Shown in pieces: positions 1 to 7,731 of a stretch of DNA of 64,000 nt. Below the pieces are notes generated by a model. That model searched no databases and was not told where the DNA came from. It was given only the letters and a program-made list of their open reading frames with translations. How positions within the stretch are numbered: position 1 is the first letter of the stretch; each line of letters opens with the position of its first letter. Source of the DNA: Streptomyces sp. NBC_00878 (GTDB taxonomy: Bacteria > Actinomycetota > Actinomycetes > Streptomycetales > Streptomycetaceae); contig NZ_JAPEOK010000002.1 of assembly GCF_026341515.1 (NCBI RefSeq), positions 1 to 64,000 of the forward strand, in the 5' to 3' direction. The position numbers and the translations under genes were made by a program.

Positions 1-1742
1 GTGAGCAGGTGGCGGCTTTCGGGCCGGGAGCCTTGTTCGTCGAGATCGGCCCTGATGGCTCGCTGTCGCGTCTGACCGGGGGAGTGAGTGCTGCTGAGCC
101 GTTGACCGCGCTGGCCCACATGTGGGTGCACGGTGTGCCGGTCGACTGGGCTCCCTACACCGGTGGCGGAACGCTGACGCAGGAAGTACCGACCTACCCC
201 TTCCAACACGAACGGTACTGGGCAGGGCGCTCCGCCGGTCACCTGCTCCGGGCCCACTGGACGCCCCAGGAGCCGGCGGCCACCGGTGACGATGTGGACG
301 TGCTCCGGCTCGAAGCGCCGGACGGGGACCCGGCGGCGGCCGCACACGAGCTCGCGAGGACCACCCTGGCCGCCGTGCAGCGGGCCCTGGCCGAGGACCG
401 GCGCCTGACCGTGCACACCGACGGTTCGCTCGCGGCGTCGGTGGCCCGCGGGCTGGTGCGCTCGGCGGCGTCCGAACACCCCGGCCGGTACGAGCTGGCC
501 GAGAAGCTCACCCTCGAACCGGTGGTGACCGACCCGGGCGCCCGGGTGGTGCTCGACGGCACGGTGCTGGTCACCGGCGCCTCCGGGGTGCTCGCCGGTC
601 TGCTGGTACGTCACCTGGTTGCCGAGTACGGCGTATCCGGGGTCGTGCTGCTGTCCCGGTCCGAACCGGACGTCGCCGGACTCGGCGTGCCGGTGTCGTG
701 GGTGCGCGGCGACGTCAGCGACCGATCGGTGGTCGAGGCGGCGCTGACGGGCCGGGAGTTGTGCGGAGTGTTCCACGTCGCGGGCGGTGTCGACGACGGT
801 GTGGTCAGCGCCCTGAGCCCGGAACGGCTGGACGCCGTGCTTGCGCCGAAGGTGGACGGCGCGTGGCATCTGCACGAGGCGACCGTGGGGATGCCGCTGA
901 AGGCGTTCGTCGTCTACTCGTCCGCGGCCGGTGTGCTGGGCGCGGCGGGACAGGCCAACTATGCCGCCGCGAACACGTTCCTGGACGCCCTGATCGAGTA
1001 CCGCCGCGACCGTGGTCTGCCTGGCCTGTCGGTTGCGTGGGGCCTATGGGAACAAGCCACCGGCATCACCCGGGACCTGGCATCCCGGCACGCCGGGACC
1101 GGCGGGCTGCCTACCGAGGTGGCTCTCCGCCTGCTCGACACCGCGATGAGAGGGTCGGCGCCGGTGGTCGTTGCGGCGGCGGGGGACCCCCGCACCTCGC
1201 CGAGCGGGCACGACACCAAGGGCCCGGCGGCCCTGACCGGTCTGCCGCCCGAGCGCCGGCGCCGGGCGCTGCTCGACCTCGTCCAGAACCGGGTCACCTC
1301 GACGCTCGGACTGTCCCGGGCGGCCGACCCGGGACGGGCGTTCACCGACCTGGGCTTCACCTCCCTGACCGCCCTCGAACTGCGCAACAGCATCGCGGAA
1401 GAGACCGGGCAGCCGCTGCCGGCCAGCCTTGTCTTCGATCACCCGAACGCCGGGGCGCTCGTCGGCTACCTGGACGGCCTGCTCGCGCCCGAGGCCGGCA
1501 CCGCCCCCTCCGGCCCGGCGGCCGACCCACTCGCAGCCGCGGTCGCGGCGCTCGAACAGGCCCTGGCCGGAGTCGATCCGGTCGGCCCGCAGGCCGTGGC
1601 CACCGTCGCGCGGCTGCGGGTGCTCCTCGCCGGGCAGCCGGACACCCCGCCCGGCAACGGCTCCGCCGCCACACTGAACACCGCCAGCGCCGACGACCTC
1701 CTCGACTTCATCGATCGGGAGTTCGGCAAACCCCTGACGTAG
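1..1742 (+). CDS. Type I modular polyketide synthase, C-terminal part (AT end-KR-ACP-docking domain)
   Basis: This is the 3' end of a gene that begins upstream of the window; the reading frame is open from base 3. It starts in the tail of an acyltransferase domain, with the post-AT linker ending PTYPFQHERYW. A compact ketoreductase follows, with the nucleotide-binding loop TGASGVLAG near base 577, HVAGGVDDG (the Asp-Asp of B-type ketoreductases) and the catalytic segment QANYAAAN near base 952. The ACP carries the phosphopantetheine serine in LGFTSLTALELRN. The protein ends in a typical C-terminal docking element (SADDLLDFIDREFGK). No DH or ER domain lies between AT and KR, so this module reduces the beta-keto group to a hydroxyl. 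There is no thioesterase: the chain must pass to another PKS subunit. The KR structural subdomain is shorter than usual. Confidence 0.96.
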   Translation, partial: EQVAAFGPGALFVEIGPDGSLSRLTGGVSAAEPLTALAHMWVHGVPVDWAPYTGGGTLTQEVPTYPFQHERYWAGRSAGHLLRAHWTPQEPAATGDDVDVLRLEAPDGDPAAAAHELARTTLAAVQRALAEDRRLTVHTDGSLAASVARGLVRSAASEHPGRYELAEKLTLEPVVTDPGARVVLDGTVLVTGASGVLAGLLVRHLVAEYGVSGVVLLSRSEPDVAGLGVPVSWVRGDVSDRSVVEAALTGRELCGVFHVAGGVDDGVVSALSPERLDAVLAPKVDGAWHLHEATVGMPLKAFVVYSSAAGVLGAAGQANYAAANTFLDALIEYRRDRGLPGLSVAWGLWEQATGITRDLASRHAGTGGLPTEVALRLLDTAMRGSAPVVVAAAGDPRTSPSGHDTKGPAALTGLPPERRRRALLDLVQNRVTSTLGLSRAADPGRAFTDLGFTSLTALELRNSIAEETGQPLPASLVFDHPNAGALVGYLDGLLAPEAGTAPSGPAADPLAAAVAALEQALAGVDPVGPQAVATVARLRVLLAGQPDTPPGNGSAATLNTASADDLLDFIDREFGKPLT

Positions 1743-1772
1743 AGCCCTGTCCCAGGCCCCGGAGGAAGAATC

Positions 1773-2828
1773 GTGGATACCCGACTGCTCAACCAGAACG
1801 ACATCGAGCGACTGCTGACCGTCCTCGGTCGCGACGCGGTCATGGACAAACTCATCGACGCCCTGCACGACGGGTTTGCCGCCCTCGGGCGCGGTGAGCA
1901 CGACGAACCGCCGCCGCGCACCGGCTTCGTCCGTGGCGCCGACGTGCCCGGGGTCATCGAGCTGATGCCGCACAGGGCGCCCGGCGACAGCGTCACGCTG
2001 AAGACGATCTCCTACAACCCGGAGAACCGGGAGCGGTACGGCATGCCCACGGTCGTCGGCACGCTCGCCCGCATCGACGACAACAGCGGCCGGCTGCTGG
2101 CGCTGGCCGACGGCGGCCTGCTGACCGCGATGCGCACGGGGGCGGTCGCGGCCGTGGCCAGCCGGTTGCTGGCCGCCCCCGGCAGCCAGGTGCTCGGCCT
2201 GGTGGGTGCGGGCGCCCAGGCCGTCACTCAGGCGCACGGGCTGAGTCGCGCGTTCCCGCTCAGGAAGATCGTCGTCAGCGATATCGTGCCCGAGCACGCG
2301 GCGTCGTTCGCCCGGCGTGCGGCATTCCTGGGCCTGCCCGTCGAGATCGCGTCGCCGGAGCGGGGCATGGCCGAGGCCGACATCGTCAGCACGGTCACCT
2401 CGGTGCCCTGCGAGGAGCCGCCGGTCGTCCCGGACGGTCCACATCTGGAGCATCTGCACGTCAACGCCATGGGAGCCGACGAGCCGGGCAAGAAGGAGCT
2501 GCCACGCGAGCTGCTTGAGCGGGCGTTCATCTGCGTCGACCACCCCGGCCAGGCACGGACGGTCGGGGAGTTCCAGCAGCTGCCGGACCGGGCGCTCGGG
2601 CCGTCGCTGGCGTCGCTCTGCGCCGACCCCGCCGCCGCGGGCCCGTACGCGGGCCGGCTCAGCGTGCTCGACTCGACTGGCAGCGCGTTCGCCGACCACA
2701 TCGCCTTCGGGGTCCTGCTGGCCTTCGCCGACGAGCTCGGGCTCGGGCACAAGTTCGCCCTGGAATGCGACCCCGAGGACGCTCTCGACCCGTACTCGCT
2801 GCCGTACCGCCGCACTTCGCCTGCCTGA
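1773..2828 (+). CDS. Ornithine cyclodeaminase / mu-crystallin family protein
   Basis: 351 residues, GTG start behind GGAGGA with a 6-base spacer. It has the family layout: an N-terminal dimerisation/substrate half, the TAMRTGAVAAVASRLLA segment holding the substrate-binding Arg, a Rossmann motif GLVGAGAQAVTQ near residue 150, and the C-terminal LDSTGSAFADHIAF segment that corresponds to the catalytic-Asp/nicotinamide region. Members convert ornithine or lysine to proline or pipecolate with recycling of NAD, or act as imino-acid reductases or alanine dehydrogenases. It lies 30 bases after the PKS gene and is probably co-transcribed. By analogy with lysine cyclodeaminases of pipecolate-containing polyketides it could supply a cyclic amino-acid building block; that role is inference. 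Confidence 0.88.
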   Translation: MDTRLLNQNDIERLLTVLGRDAVMDKLIDALHDGFAALGRGEHDEPPPRTGFVRGADVPGVIELMPHRAPGDSVTLKTISYNPENRERYGMPTVVGTLARIDDNSGRLLALADGGLLTAMRTGAVAAVASRLLAAPGSQVLGLVGAGAQAVTQAHGLSRAFPLRKIVVSDIVPEHAASFARRAAFLGLPVEIASPERGMAEADIVSTVTSVPCEEPPVVPDGPHLEHLHVNAMGADEPGKKELPRELLERAFICVDHPGQARTVGEFQQLPDRALGPSLASLCADPAAAGPYAGRLSVLDSTGSAFADHIAFGVLLAFADELGLGHKFALECDPEDALDPYSLPYRRTSPA

Positions 2829-2843
2829 CAGGAGAATGCTGCT

Positions 2844-3074
2844 GTGATCGGTCCCTCGCTCGACAGCGACCTGTGGGTCCGGCGGTTCCACCCGGGACCG
2901 CCCGATGCCACCCGGCTGGTCTGCTTCCCGACAGCGATCGAGGATACGGAGAGCAGGAGAAAGCGCCTCATCCGCAACCTGGAACTGGTCGAGACGCCCG
3001 ACCGGGAGTTCCTTCGAGACGTCAACGAGCGCCGCGCGGAGCTGCTGACGCAGAAGGAGAGCCTGCAGCAGTAG
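2844..3074 (+). pseudogene. Chimeric remnant: type II thioesterase N-terminus joined to serine recombinase C-terminal piece
   Basis: A 76-codon ORF with GTG start after AGGAGAA, 15 bases behind the cyclodeaminase gene. Residues 1-29 (ending RFHPGPPDATRLVCFP) match the start of discrete PKS type II thioesterases, which continue with HAGGSAS; here the similarity stops at once. The rest (RRKRLIRNLELV, then DVNERRAELLTQKESLQQ) resembles the coiled-coil C-terminal region of large serine recombinases of actinobacterial elements. The ORF therefore looks like a deletion or insertion junction, not a functional gene. No thioesterase catalytic residues remain. The thioesterase start suggests this gene once belonged to the PKS operon. 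Confidence 0.7.
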
Positions 3075-3084
3075 CTGGTGGAGC

Positions 3085-3273
3085 TGGCTGTTCGAAGCCT
3101 TGCGGCTGGAGATCCACTACGACGGAGCGACAAACGAGGCCCTGTGCCGTATCACCCTGACCGGCGACACGATCGAAGCAGTCGCGCGGGCTACGCACGA
3201 AACGGCGGCATCCCGTTGTCCCGGGATGCCGCCGATCGCGACAAGCACTACCAGAAGGGGAAGACCGGGATGA
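3085..3273 (+). pseudogene. Serine recombinase C-terminal remnant (frameshifted continuation)
   Basis: In a different frame from the preceding chimera, bases 3085-3273 read WLFEALRLEIHYDG, then ALCRITLTGDTIEAVARATHE, before a stop. Large serine recombinases typically carry a matching piece shortly before their C-terminus. The segment normally found between the coiled coil and this piece is missing and the frame has shifted, so at least one deletion has occurred. There is no start codon or ribosome site of its own. With the preceding fragment it marks the decayed end of a mobile element at the PKS cluster border. Bases 3274-3377 hold nothing recognisable. Confidence 0.6.
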
Positions 3274-3377
3274 AAAACCAATCACGATCTTGCAACCATC
3301 TGCGAAGTGTCCCTGGGGGGCGCCGTCCTGCGGGGCGCCTTTCAAGGCAACGGGCTCAGGGCTTGCTGAACCGCAAC

Positions 3378-4025
3378 TCAGGTTTTACTCAGGAGCAAGT
3401 GAGCCTGCGGGAAGGGGCGTTGGGCCTCCGGCGGGGCCGTTTGCCGTAGGCGGGCCGTCTCGGTGAAGCCTGTCTTGGTCAGAATGTCCGCGACGCGGTC
3501 GGGGGACCAGTGGTAGGCGAGTGCCACCTTGTGGTCGAAGGACTCGGCGAGCTCCGAGGGGTCGTCGTGGGCCTGGAAGGCGAGCAGCAGGCGGCCGCCG
3601 GGCGCGAGGACCCGGTGGAACTCCGCGCATACCTGGGGGAGTTGCTCCGGTGGGGTGTGGATGATCGAGTAGCGGGCGAGGACACCGCCGAGGCCGCCGT
3701 CCGCCAGGTCCAGGGCGGTCATCGACCCCACCTCGAACCGCAGCTCCGGATGGGCCGCCCGGGCGATCGCGATCATCTCCGGCGACAGGTCGACGCCGGA
3801 GGCGTCCAGGCCGAGCGAGTGGAGTAACCCGGTCACATGGCCCGGTCCGCAGCCGAGGTCGGCGACCGGACCGCCGCCGTCGGCCCGGACGAGGTCGGCG
3901 AACGCGTTGAGCATCGCCCGGTCCAGCGGATGGTCCTCCAGACCGTTGGCGAAGAGTTCGGCATAGAGGCCGGCCATGGCGTCGTAGGCCGTTCGGGTGG
4001 TGCGCAGGAAGTCTGGTTCGATCAT
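3378..4025 (-). CDS. Class I SAM-dependent methyltransferase
   Basis: 215 residues. The SAM-binding motif I is VADLGCGPGHVTGLL near residue 60, followed by the acidic motif II (GVDLSPEMIAIA) and the PGGRLLLAF motif of post-I. The small-molecule substrate is unknown. The gene contains a TTA leucine codon at 3827-3825 (codon 67, in TGLLHS), so translation should need the rare bldA tRNA and be tied to development. It lies alone between the PKS-edge scar and the streptophobe gene, 30 bases downstream of the latter on the same strand, so the two may be co-transcribed. Confidence 0.88.
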   Translation of the reverse strand: MIEPDFLRTTRTAYDAMAGLYAELFANGLEDHPLDRAMLNAFADLVRADGGGPVADLGCGPGHVTGLLHSLGLDASGVDLSPEMIAIARAAHPELRFEVGSMTALDLADGGLGGVLARYSIIHTPPEQLPQVCAEFHRVLAPGGRLLLAFQAHDDPSELAESFDHKVALAYHWSPDRVADILTKTGFTETARLRQTAPPEAQRPFPQAHLLLSKT

Positions 4026-4055
4026 GGGTGCGTACCGTAGTACGCCCCACTGACA

Positions 4056-5345
4056 TCAGGCCCTCGGGTTCTCCACCTCGCCGTGGTGGCGCGCCCGAGA
4101 GGCGAGCAGTGCGCCCACGAAACCGGTGACCAGCCCCCAGAGCAGCGCGAAACCGAGCGCGCCCCACAGTTGTGGCCGTAGGAAGAGGTCGCCGGACAGG
4201 CCGCCGCCGACGTCGCCGATGCCGAGCAGCGACAAGCCGTAGTGCGCGTCGACGCGGCCGATGAGGCAGACCGTGAGCACCGTGAGGGCGAGCGCCACCG
4301 CCATGTGCACGGCGTGCTGCCAGGCCCGTGTCCGGGCCGGTGAGCGTTTGGCCATCAGGAACGCGACAGCCAGCAGCAGCACGGCGTCGACGACCACGAG
4401 CCACCACACCCTGCCGTCCTGTTCGGCGAGCGTCCGCAGGTTGAGGATCGAGAGGTCGGGCGTACGCAGCACGCTGTCCAGCACCTGCGGCATCGGCAGC
4501 CCGAACGGACCCTCGACACGGCCCTCCCAGGAGGCGCCGAGACCGATGGTGAACACGAGCCAGACGAGGTTCGGCAGCCCGAGGAGAACCACGGCGAGCG
4601 TCTCCGGCGCATGACCGCGCGTCACCGCCACCACCAGGGCGATGACCACACCCAGGGCGACGAGCGCGAGAAGCAGCACGACCATGGCGTACGCGGCCGG
4701 CCGTACCGACTCCTGGAATCGGAGCAGCCGGGCCGGGAGCGGGGCCCGGGGCGACACCAGCAGCGCGATGACGATGACGCCCGCCAGCCACAGCAGGCCG
4801 AACGCCAGCGTGACCGGCACGTCGGCCTTGAAGCCGACCCGGGGTGACGATGCCCCGAAGATGTCACCGATGTCGGAGAGCGTGCCCTCGCCCAGCGAGA
4901 TCGCGAAGGTCTGGCGGGCCGACAGCGCCAGAGCGGTCAGCGCGGCGAGCCACACAACGGCGAGCCGGGCGGCCCAGCCGGCCAGTTCGCGGGCGCCGGC
5001 GACGGCCCGGTGGCGCAGCGGCCGGAGGAATCCGGCGGCGACGACCAGGACTCCGGGGAGGGTGACCGACAGGGGAATGACGGTCAGTCCCGCCTGGGTC
5101 TCGGCGAGCGCCCCGGCGTCCCCCGTGAGCTCCAACGAGCCGCCGACCGCCACCACCACGGTGGCCGCGACGACCCGAGGGAACGCGCCGTCCGGTAGAT
5201 CGGCTGCCCCGGCGGCCCATAGGCCGAGCGCGGCGACCACGACCATGGTGAACAGCCCGGCCAGGACCGTCACCAAGGCGTGGATCCAGCCGTGGACCCA
5301 GCCTTGGGCGGTCACCGCCTGGTCAGGGGCTGTCTGAAGGCTCAC
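4056..5345 (-). CDS. Streptophobe family integral membrane protein
   Basis: 429 residues, dominated by roughly ten hydrophobic helices (the first two near residues 20-75). The order of helices and the segments TFAISLGEGTLSDIGDIFG and GLGASWEGRVEGPFGLPMPQ are those of the uncharacterised streptophobe family, which is confined to Streptomyces and relatives. No catalytic or transport motif is visible. It is divergent from the DUF6777 gene; the two share a 163-base promoter region and may work together at the cell surface. The function is unknown. Confidence 0.85.
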   Translation of the reverse strand: MSLQTAPDQAVTAQGWVHGWIHALVTVLAGLFTMVVVAALGLWAAGAADLPDGAFPRVVAATVVVAVGGSLELTGDAGALAETQAGLTVIPLSVTLPGVLVVAAGFLRPLRHRAVAGARELAGWAARLAVVWLAALTALALSARQTFAISLGEGTLSDIGDIFGASSPRVGFKADVPVTLAFGLLWLAGVIVIALLVSPRAPLPARLLRFQESVRPAAYAMVVLLLALVALGVVIALVVAVTRGHAPETLAVVLLGLPNLVWLVFTIGLGASWEGRVEGPFGLPMPQVLDSVLRTPDLSILNLRTLAEQDGRVWWLVVVDAVLLLAVAFLMAKRSPARTRAWQHAVHMAVALALTVLTVCLIGRVDAHYGLSLLGIGDVGGGLSGDLFLRPQLWGALGFALLWGLVTGFVGALLASRARHHGEVENPRA

Positions 5346-5508
5346 GCTGCCACGCTAAGCAGGCTGTTGGCAGCGCGCCCGCCGAGAGGGCCGACCGCGT
5401 CGGCTTGCGGGCGGTACGGGACTGGAGCACACAATGATCTCGTTGTGGAACAAAGCGGCATGAAACACATGAAGTGCCGCAGAATCCCTACGCCCGGAAG
5501 AAGAGCTC
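5346..5508. promoter_or_regulatory. Divergent promoter region with an interrupted palindrome
   Basis: This spacer must hold promoters for both the streptophobe gene (leftward) and the DUF6777 gene (rightward). Bases 5430-5447 form an imperfect dyad with CACAA and TTGTG arms around an 8-base centre, a plausible operator. The DUF6777 gene is preceded by GGAAGAAGAG, which could serve as its ribosome site. No convincing -35/-10 pair was identified. Confidence 0.4.
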
Positions 5509-6789
5509 GTGAGCGTCGAACCGCCGTCCTCCGGCCGCCCCACAGGACCTCCCTCCGGCCCCTTGTCGGGGCCGACCCGGCCGAACCCCACGCCGCCGCC
5601 TCCGGGCGACGGCGCCCCGTCGGGGCCGCCGGCCGGCGGATCGGGTGGCGGTCCTTCCGGCCCTTCGGGTCCCTCCGGGCCTTCCGGTGGCAGTCCCGGC
5701 GGACCCACTGGTCCGGGTGGTCCGGGCGGACCGGGCGGACCGGGCGAGCCCGGCCAGGGCTCCGGGAAGGGCTCCGGGAAGGGCTCCGGGAAGGGCCCCG
5801 ACCGCGCCTGGTGGAAGTCGGCGCCGCGTGTCGCCGTCATCGCCGCCGCGGTCGTTGTCGCCGTGACCCTGGTGGTCGTCTTCACCCGTCCGGACGACGG
5901 CACCTCGGGCTCGGGCGGTGGCGAGGTTTTCCTCCAGGCCGCGGGCAAGACGGGTCCCGACCCGTTCACCGAGTCGACCGCCGAGGAGAGCTCGGCCCCG
6001 CCCGTGACGCCCTCGCCGACGGAGACCGCCGAGTCCGCCAACGTCACGCGGGCCGTGGAGGGTTCGGCCCCCGGTCTCTACGGCGGTACGAGGGAGGTAG
6101 CCAGTTGCGACGTCGAGAAGCAGATCGACGGGCTGCGGCAGACCCCCGCCAAGAACCAGGCGTTCGCCTCGGTGCTGGGCCTCCAGCCCGCCGGTGTCCC
6201 CGCGTATCTGCGCTCGCTCACCCCCGTGCAGCTGCGGATGGACACCCGCGTCACCAACCACGGCTACCGCGACGGCAAGGCCACCAGCTACCAGGCGGTC
6301 CTGCAGACCGGCACCGCCGTCCTCGTCGACGACCGCGGCGTGCCCAGGGTGCGGTGTGCGTGCGGCAACCCGCTGCTGCCGCCGGTCGCGCTGAAGACCA
6401 CCCCCAAGCCGACCGGCGACTCCTGGCCCGCCTACCGGCCGTCGAACGTCGTGGTCGTCACTCCCGCGCCCCAGGTCATCGACATCTTCGTCATCTACGA
6501 CCCGGACAGTGGTGAGTGGTTCAACCGGCACAAGGGCGACACCGGTGGCAAGGACCAGAAGACGGATCCGCCGGTGAAACGGCCCTCGCCGTCCGTGAGT
6601 TCGCTGTCGCCGAGTTCCCCGTCGGCGACGCCCTCGTCACCGTCACCGGAGACCGAGTCGCCCTCGTCCGAGCCTCCGTCGGCGGAGACCTCTGCCTCGG
6701 CGCCGGACTCCGCGTCGGCCGACATCACGACGGAGTCCGCCTCCAGCTACAGCGCCTCGGAGTCGGAAGAGACCTCCCCGGGGCTCTGA
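5509..6789 (+). CDS. DUF6777 membrane-anchored protein with collagen-like N-terminus
   Basis: 426 residues with a GTG start. Residues 1-100 are disordered and rich in Gly, Pro and Ser, with collagen-like GPSGPSGPSG and GPGGPGGPG triplets and three GSGK repeats. A single transmembrane helix follows (about 108-128, VAVIAAAVVVAVTLVVVF). The outside domain carries GSAPGLYGG and RCACGNPLLPPV, characteristic of DUF6777. The tail from about residue 355 is Ser/Pro/Thr/Glu rich and probably spans the wall. The topology suggests N-in, C-out. The biochemical function is unknown. Most of the Gly/Pro region is repetitive at DNA level and likely to vary in length between strains. Confidence 0.85.
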   Translation: MSVEPPSSGRPTGPPSGPLSGPTRPNPTPPPPGDGAPSGPPAGGSGGGPSGPSGPSGPSGGSPGGPTGPGGPGGPGGPGEPGQGSGKGSGKGSGKGPDRAWWKSAPRVAVIAAAVVVAVTLVVVFTRPDDGTSGSGGGEVFLQAAGKTGPDPFTESTAEESSAPPVTPSPTETAESANVTRAVEGSAPGLYGGTREVASCDVEKQIDGLRQTPAKNQAFASVLGLQPAGVPAYLRSLTPVQLRMDTRVTNHGYRDGKATSYQAVLQTGTAVLVDDRGVPRVRCACGNPLLPPVALKTTPKPTGDSWPAYRPSNVVVVTPAPQVIDIFVIYDPDSGEWFNRHKGDTGGKDQKTDPPVKRPSPSVSSLSPSSPSATPSSPSPETESPSSEPPSAETSASAPDSASADITTESASSYSASESEETSPGL

Positions 6790-6808
6790 GCGCCGCCCCG
6801 CTCCGGCA

Positions 6809-6957
6809 GTCCACTCGGCGTGGCCGGCCTCCGCGAGGCAGGGGGAGCGGGACGTGCTCGTCGGGGGCCTGCGGGACATGCGGCTGACGTACGCGCGGCA
6901 CAGCGGCCACGCGGACTTCCTTCGCGAGCGCATCGACGGACGGGTCGGTCAGTGGCC
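6809..6957 (+). pseudogene. Possible remnant of a DinB/DUF664-family gene (C-terminal end only)
   Basis: In this frame the bases read, near the end, LRDMRLTYARHSGHADF followed by LRERIDGRVGQ. The pattern of an Arg-His-x-Gly-His-Ala-Asp helix followed by LREx-IDG is typical of the C-terminus of DinB/DUF664 (mycothiol-dependent) proteins. No start codon, ribosome site or upstream domain precedes it, and the frame runs on into the convergent methyltransferase gene. I read it as a decayed 3' end; it could also be chance similarity in high-GC sequence. Confidence 0.4.
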
Positions 6958-7731
6958 TCCGCTCCGCCGCACCAGGATCAGCTCGTGCAGATACCGCTTG
7001 GTGACGCTGCCTCCGTGACGGGTGTCGATCAGTTCCCGGATGGAGCTCAACAGGCCCTGGCGGGCCGACGGTTCCAGTGCGCGGTGATTCGAGTACGTCA
7101 GCAGCACGTCGATATAGCCCTGGGTGGTGTACGTGATCTCCTGTGCGAACCGGAGTGACTCGACCCGGCCCAGCGCCTCCAACTCCCTTGTGTCCGTGGC
7201 TGTTTCGGCGTCGGTCGACTGCCGTAGACCGGGGGGAGTAGCCGGATCCCAGCGCTCGTAGCAGTCCTGGACCTCGACGAAGAAGTCACGGCTGCCGCCC
7301 GCTGTGTGGTGCGTGATGACGAGGCCGAGCGTGCCGTCCGGGCGGAGCGCGTCCGCCGCCTTGGTGAGTCGCGTCTCGGGGTCGAGCCAGTGGAACGACG
7401 TCGCGGCCACCATCAGGTCGAAGGGCTCGCGGGGCAGGGGCCATTGCTCGAAGTCGGCCACCTCGACGTGCGCATGGGGGAACGCCCGCAGATTGCGCCG
7501 CGCCACTGCCGCCATCGACGGGCCCAGCTCCACGGCCGTGATCCGACAGCCCAACTCGGCCAGAGGGACGGTCAGTTGACCGGTGCCCGGGCCGAATTCC
7601 AGGACCCGGCTGTCCGGGCCCAGGCCCACGTGTGCGGCCAGCGCCCGGACCAGAGCCGGTGGGTACGAGGGGCGCGCCCGGTCGTACAGCTCGGCGTCCT
7701 CGTCGAAAATGCCACGCAGCGAAGCAGTCAT
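6949..7731 (-). CDS. Class I SAM-dependent methyltransferase
   Basis: 260 residues. Motif I is RVLEFGPGTGQLTVPL near residue 43, motif II TAVELGPSM, and post-I segments are FDLMVAATSFHWLD and LRPDGTLGLV. This layout (FDEDAELYDRARPSYP at the N-terminus, SFHWLD in the middle) belongs to a large family of small-molecule methyltransferases common in Streptomyces; the substrate is unknown. The start codon overlaps the stop of the upstream epoxide hydrolase gene by four bases (ATGA), so the two are translationally coupled. Confidence 0.9.
   Translation of the reverse strand: MTASLRGIFDEDAELYDRARPSYPPALVRALAAHVGLGPDSRVLEFGPGTGQLTVPLAELGCRITAVELGPSMAAVARRNLRAFPHAHVEVADFEQWPLPREPFDLMVAATSFHWLDPETRLTKAADALRPDGTLGLVITHHTAGGSRDFFVEVQDCYERWDPATPPGLRQSTDAETATDTRELEALGRVESLRFAQEITYTTQGYIDVLLTYSNHRALEPSARQGLLSSIRELIDTRHGGSVTKRYLHELILVRRSGGH

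Noticed and set aside
1044..2891. 615-codon ORF on the minus strand opposite the PKS and cyclodeaminase genes
   Set aside because: It is antisense to two clear genes, is rich in Arg, Gly, Asp and Val as expected from GC-skewed shadow frames, and shows no domain.
3274..3377. Possible tRNA or attachment site next to the recombinase remnant
   Set aside because: No cloverleaf or T-loop consensus (GGTTCGAAT) was found; the GGCGCC repeats give no tRNA-like fold.
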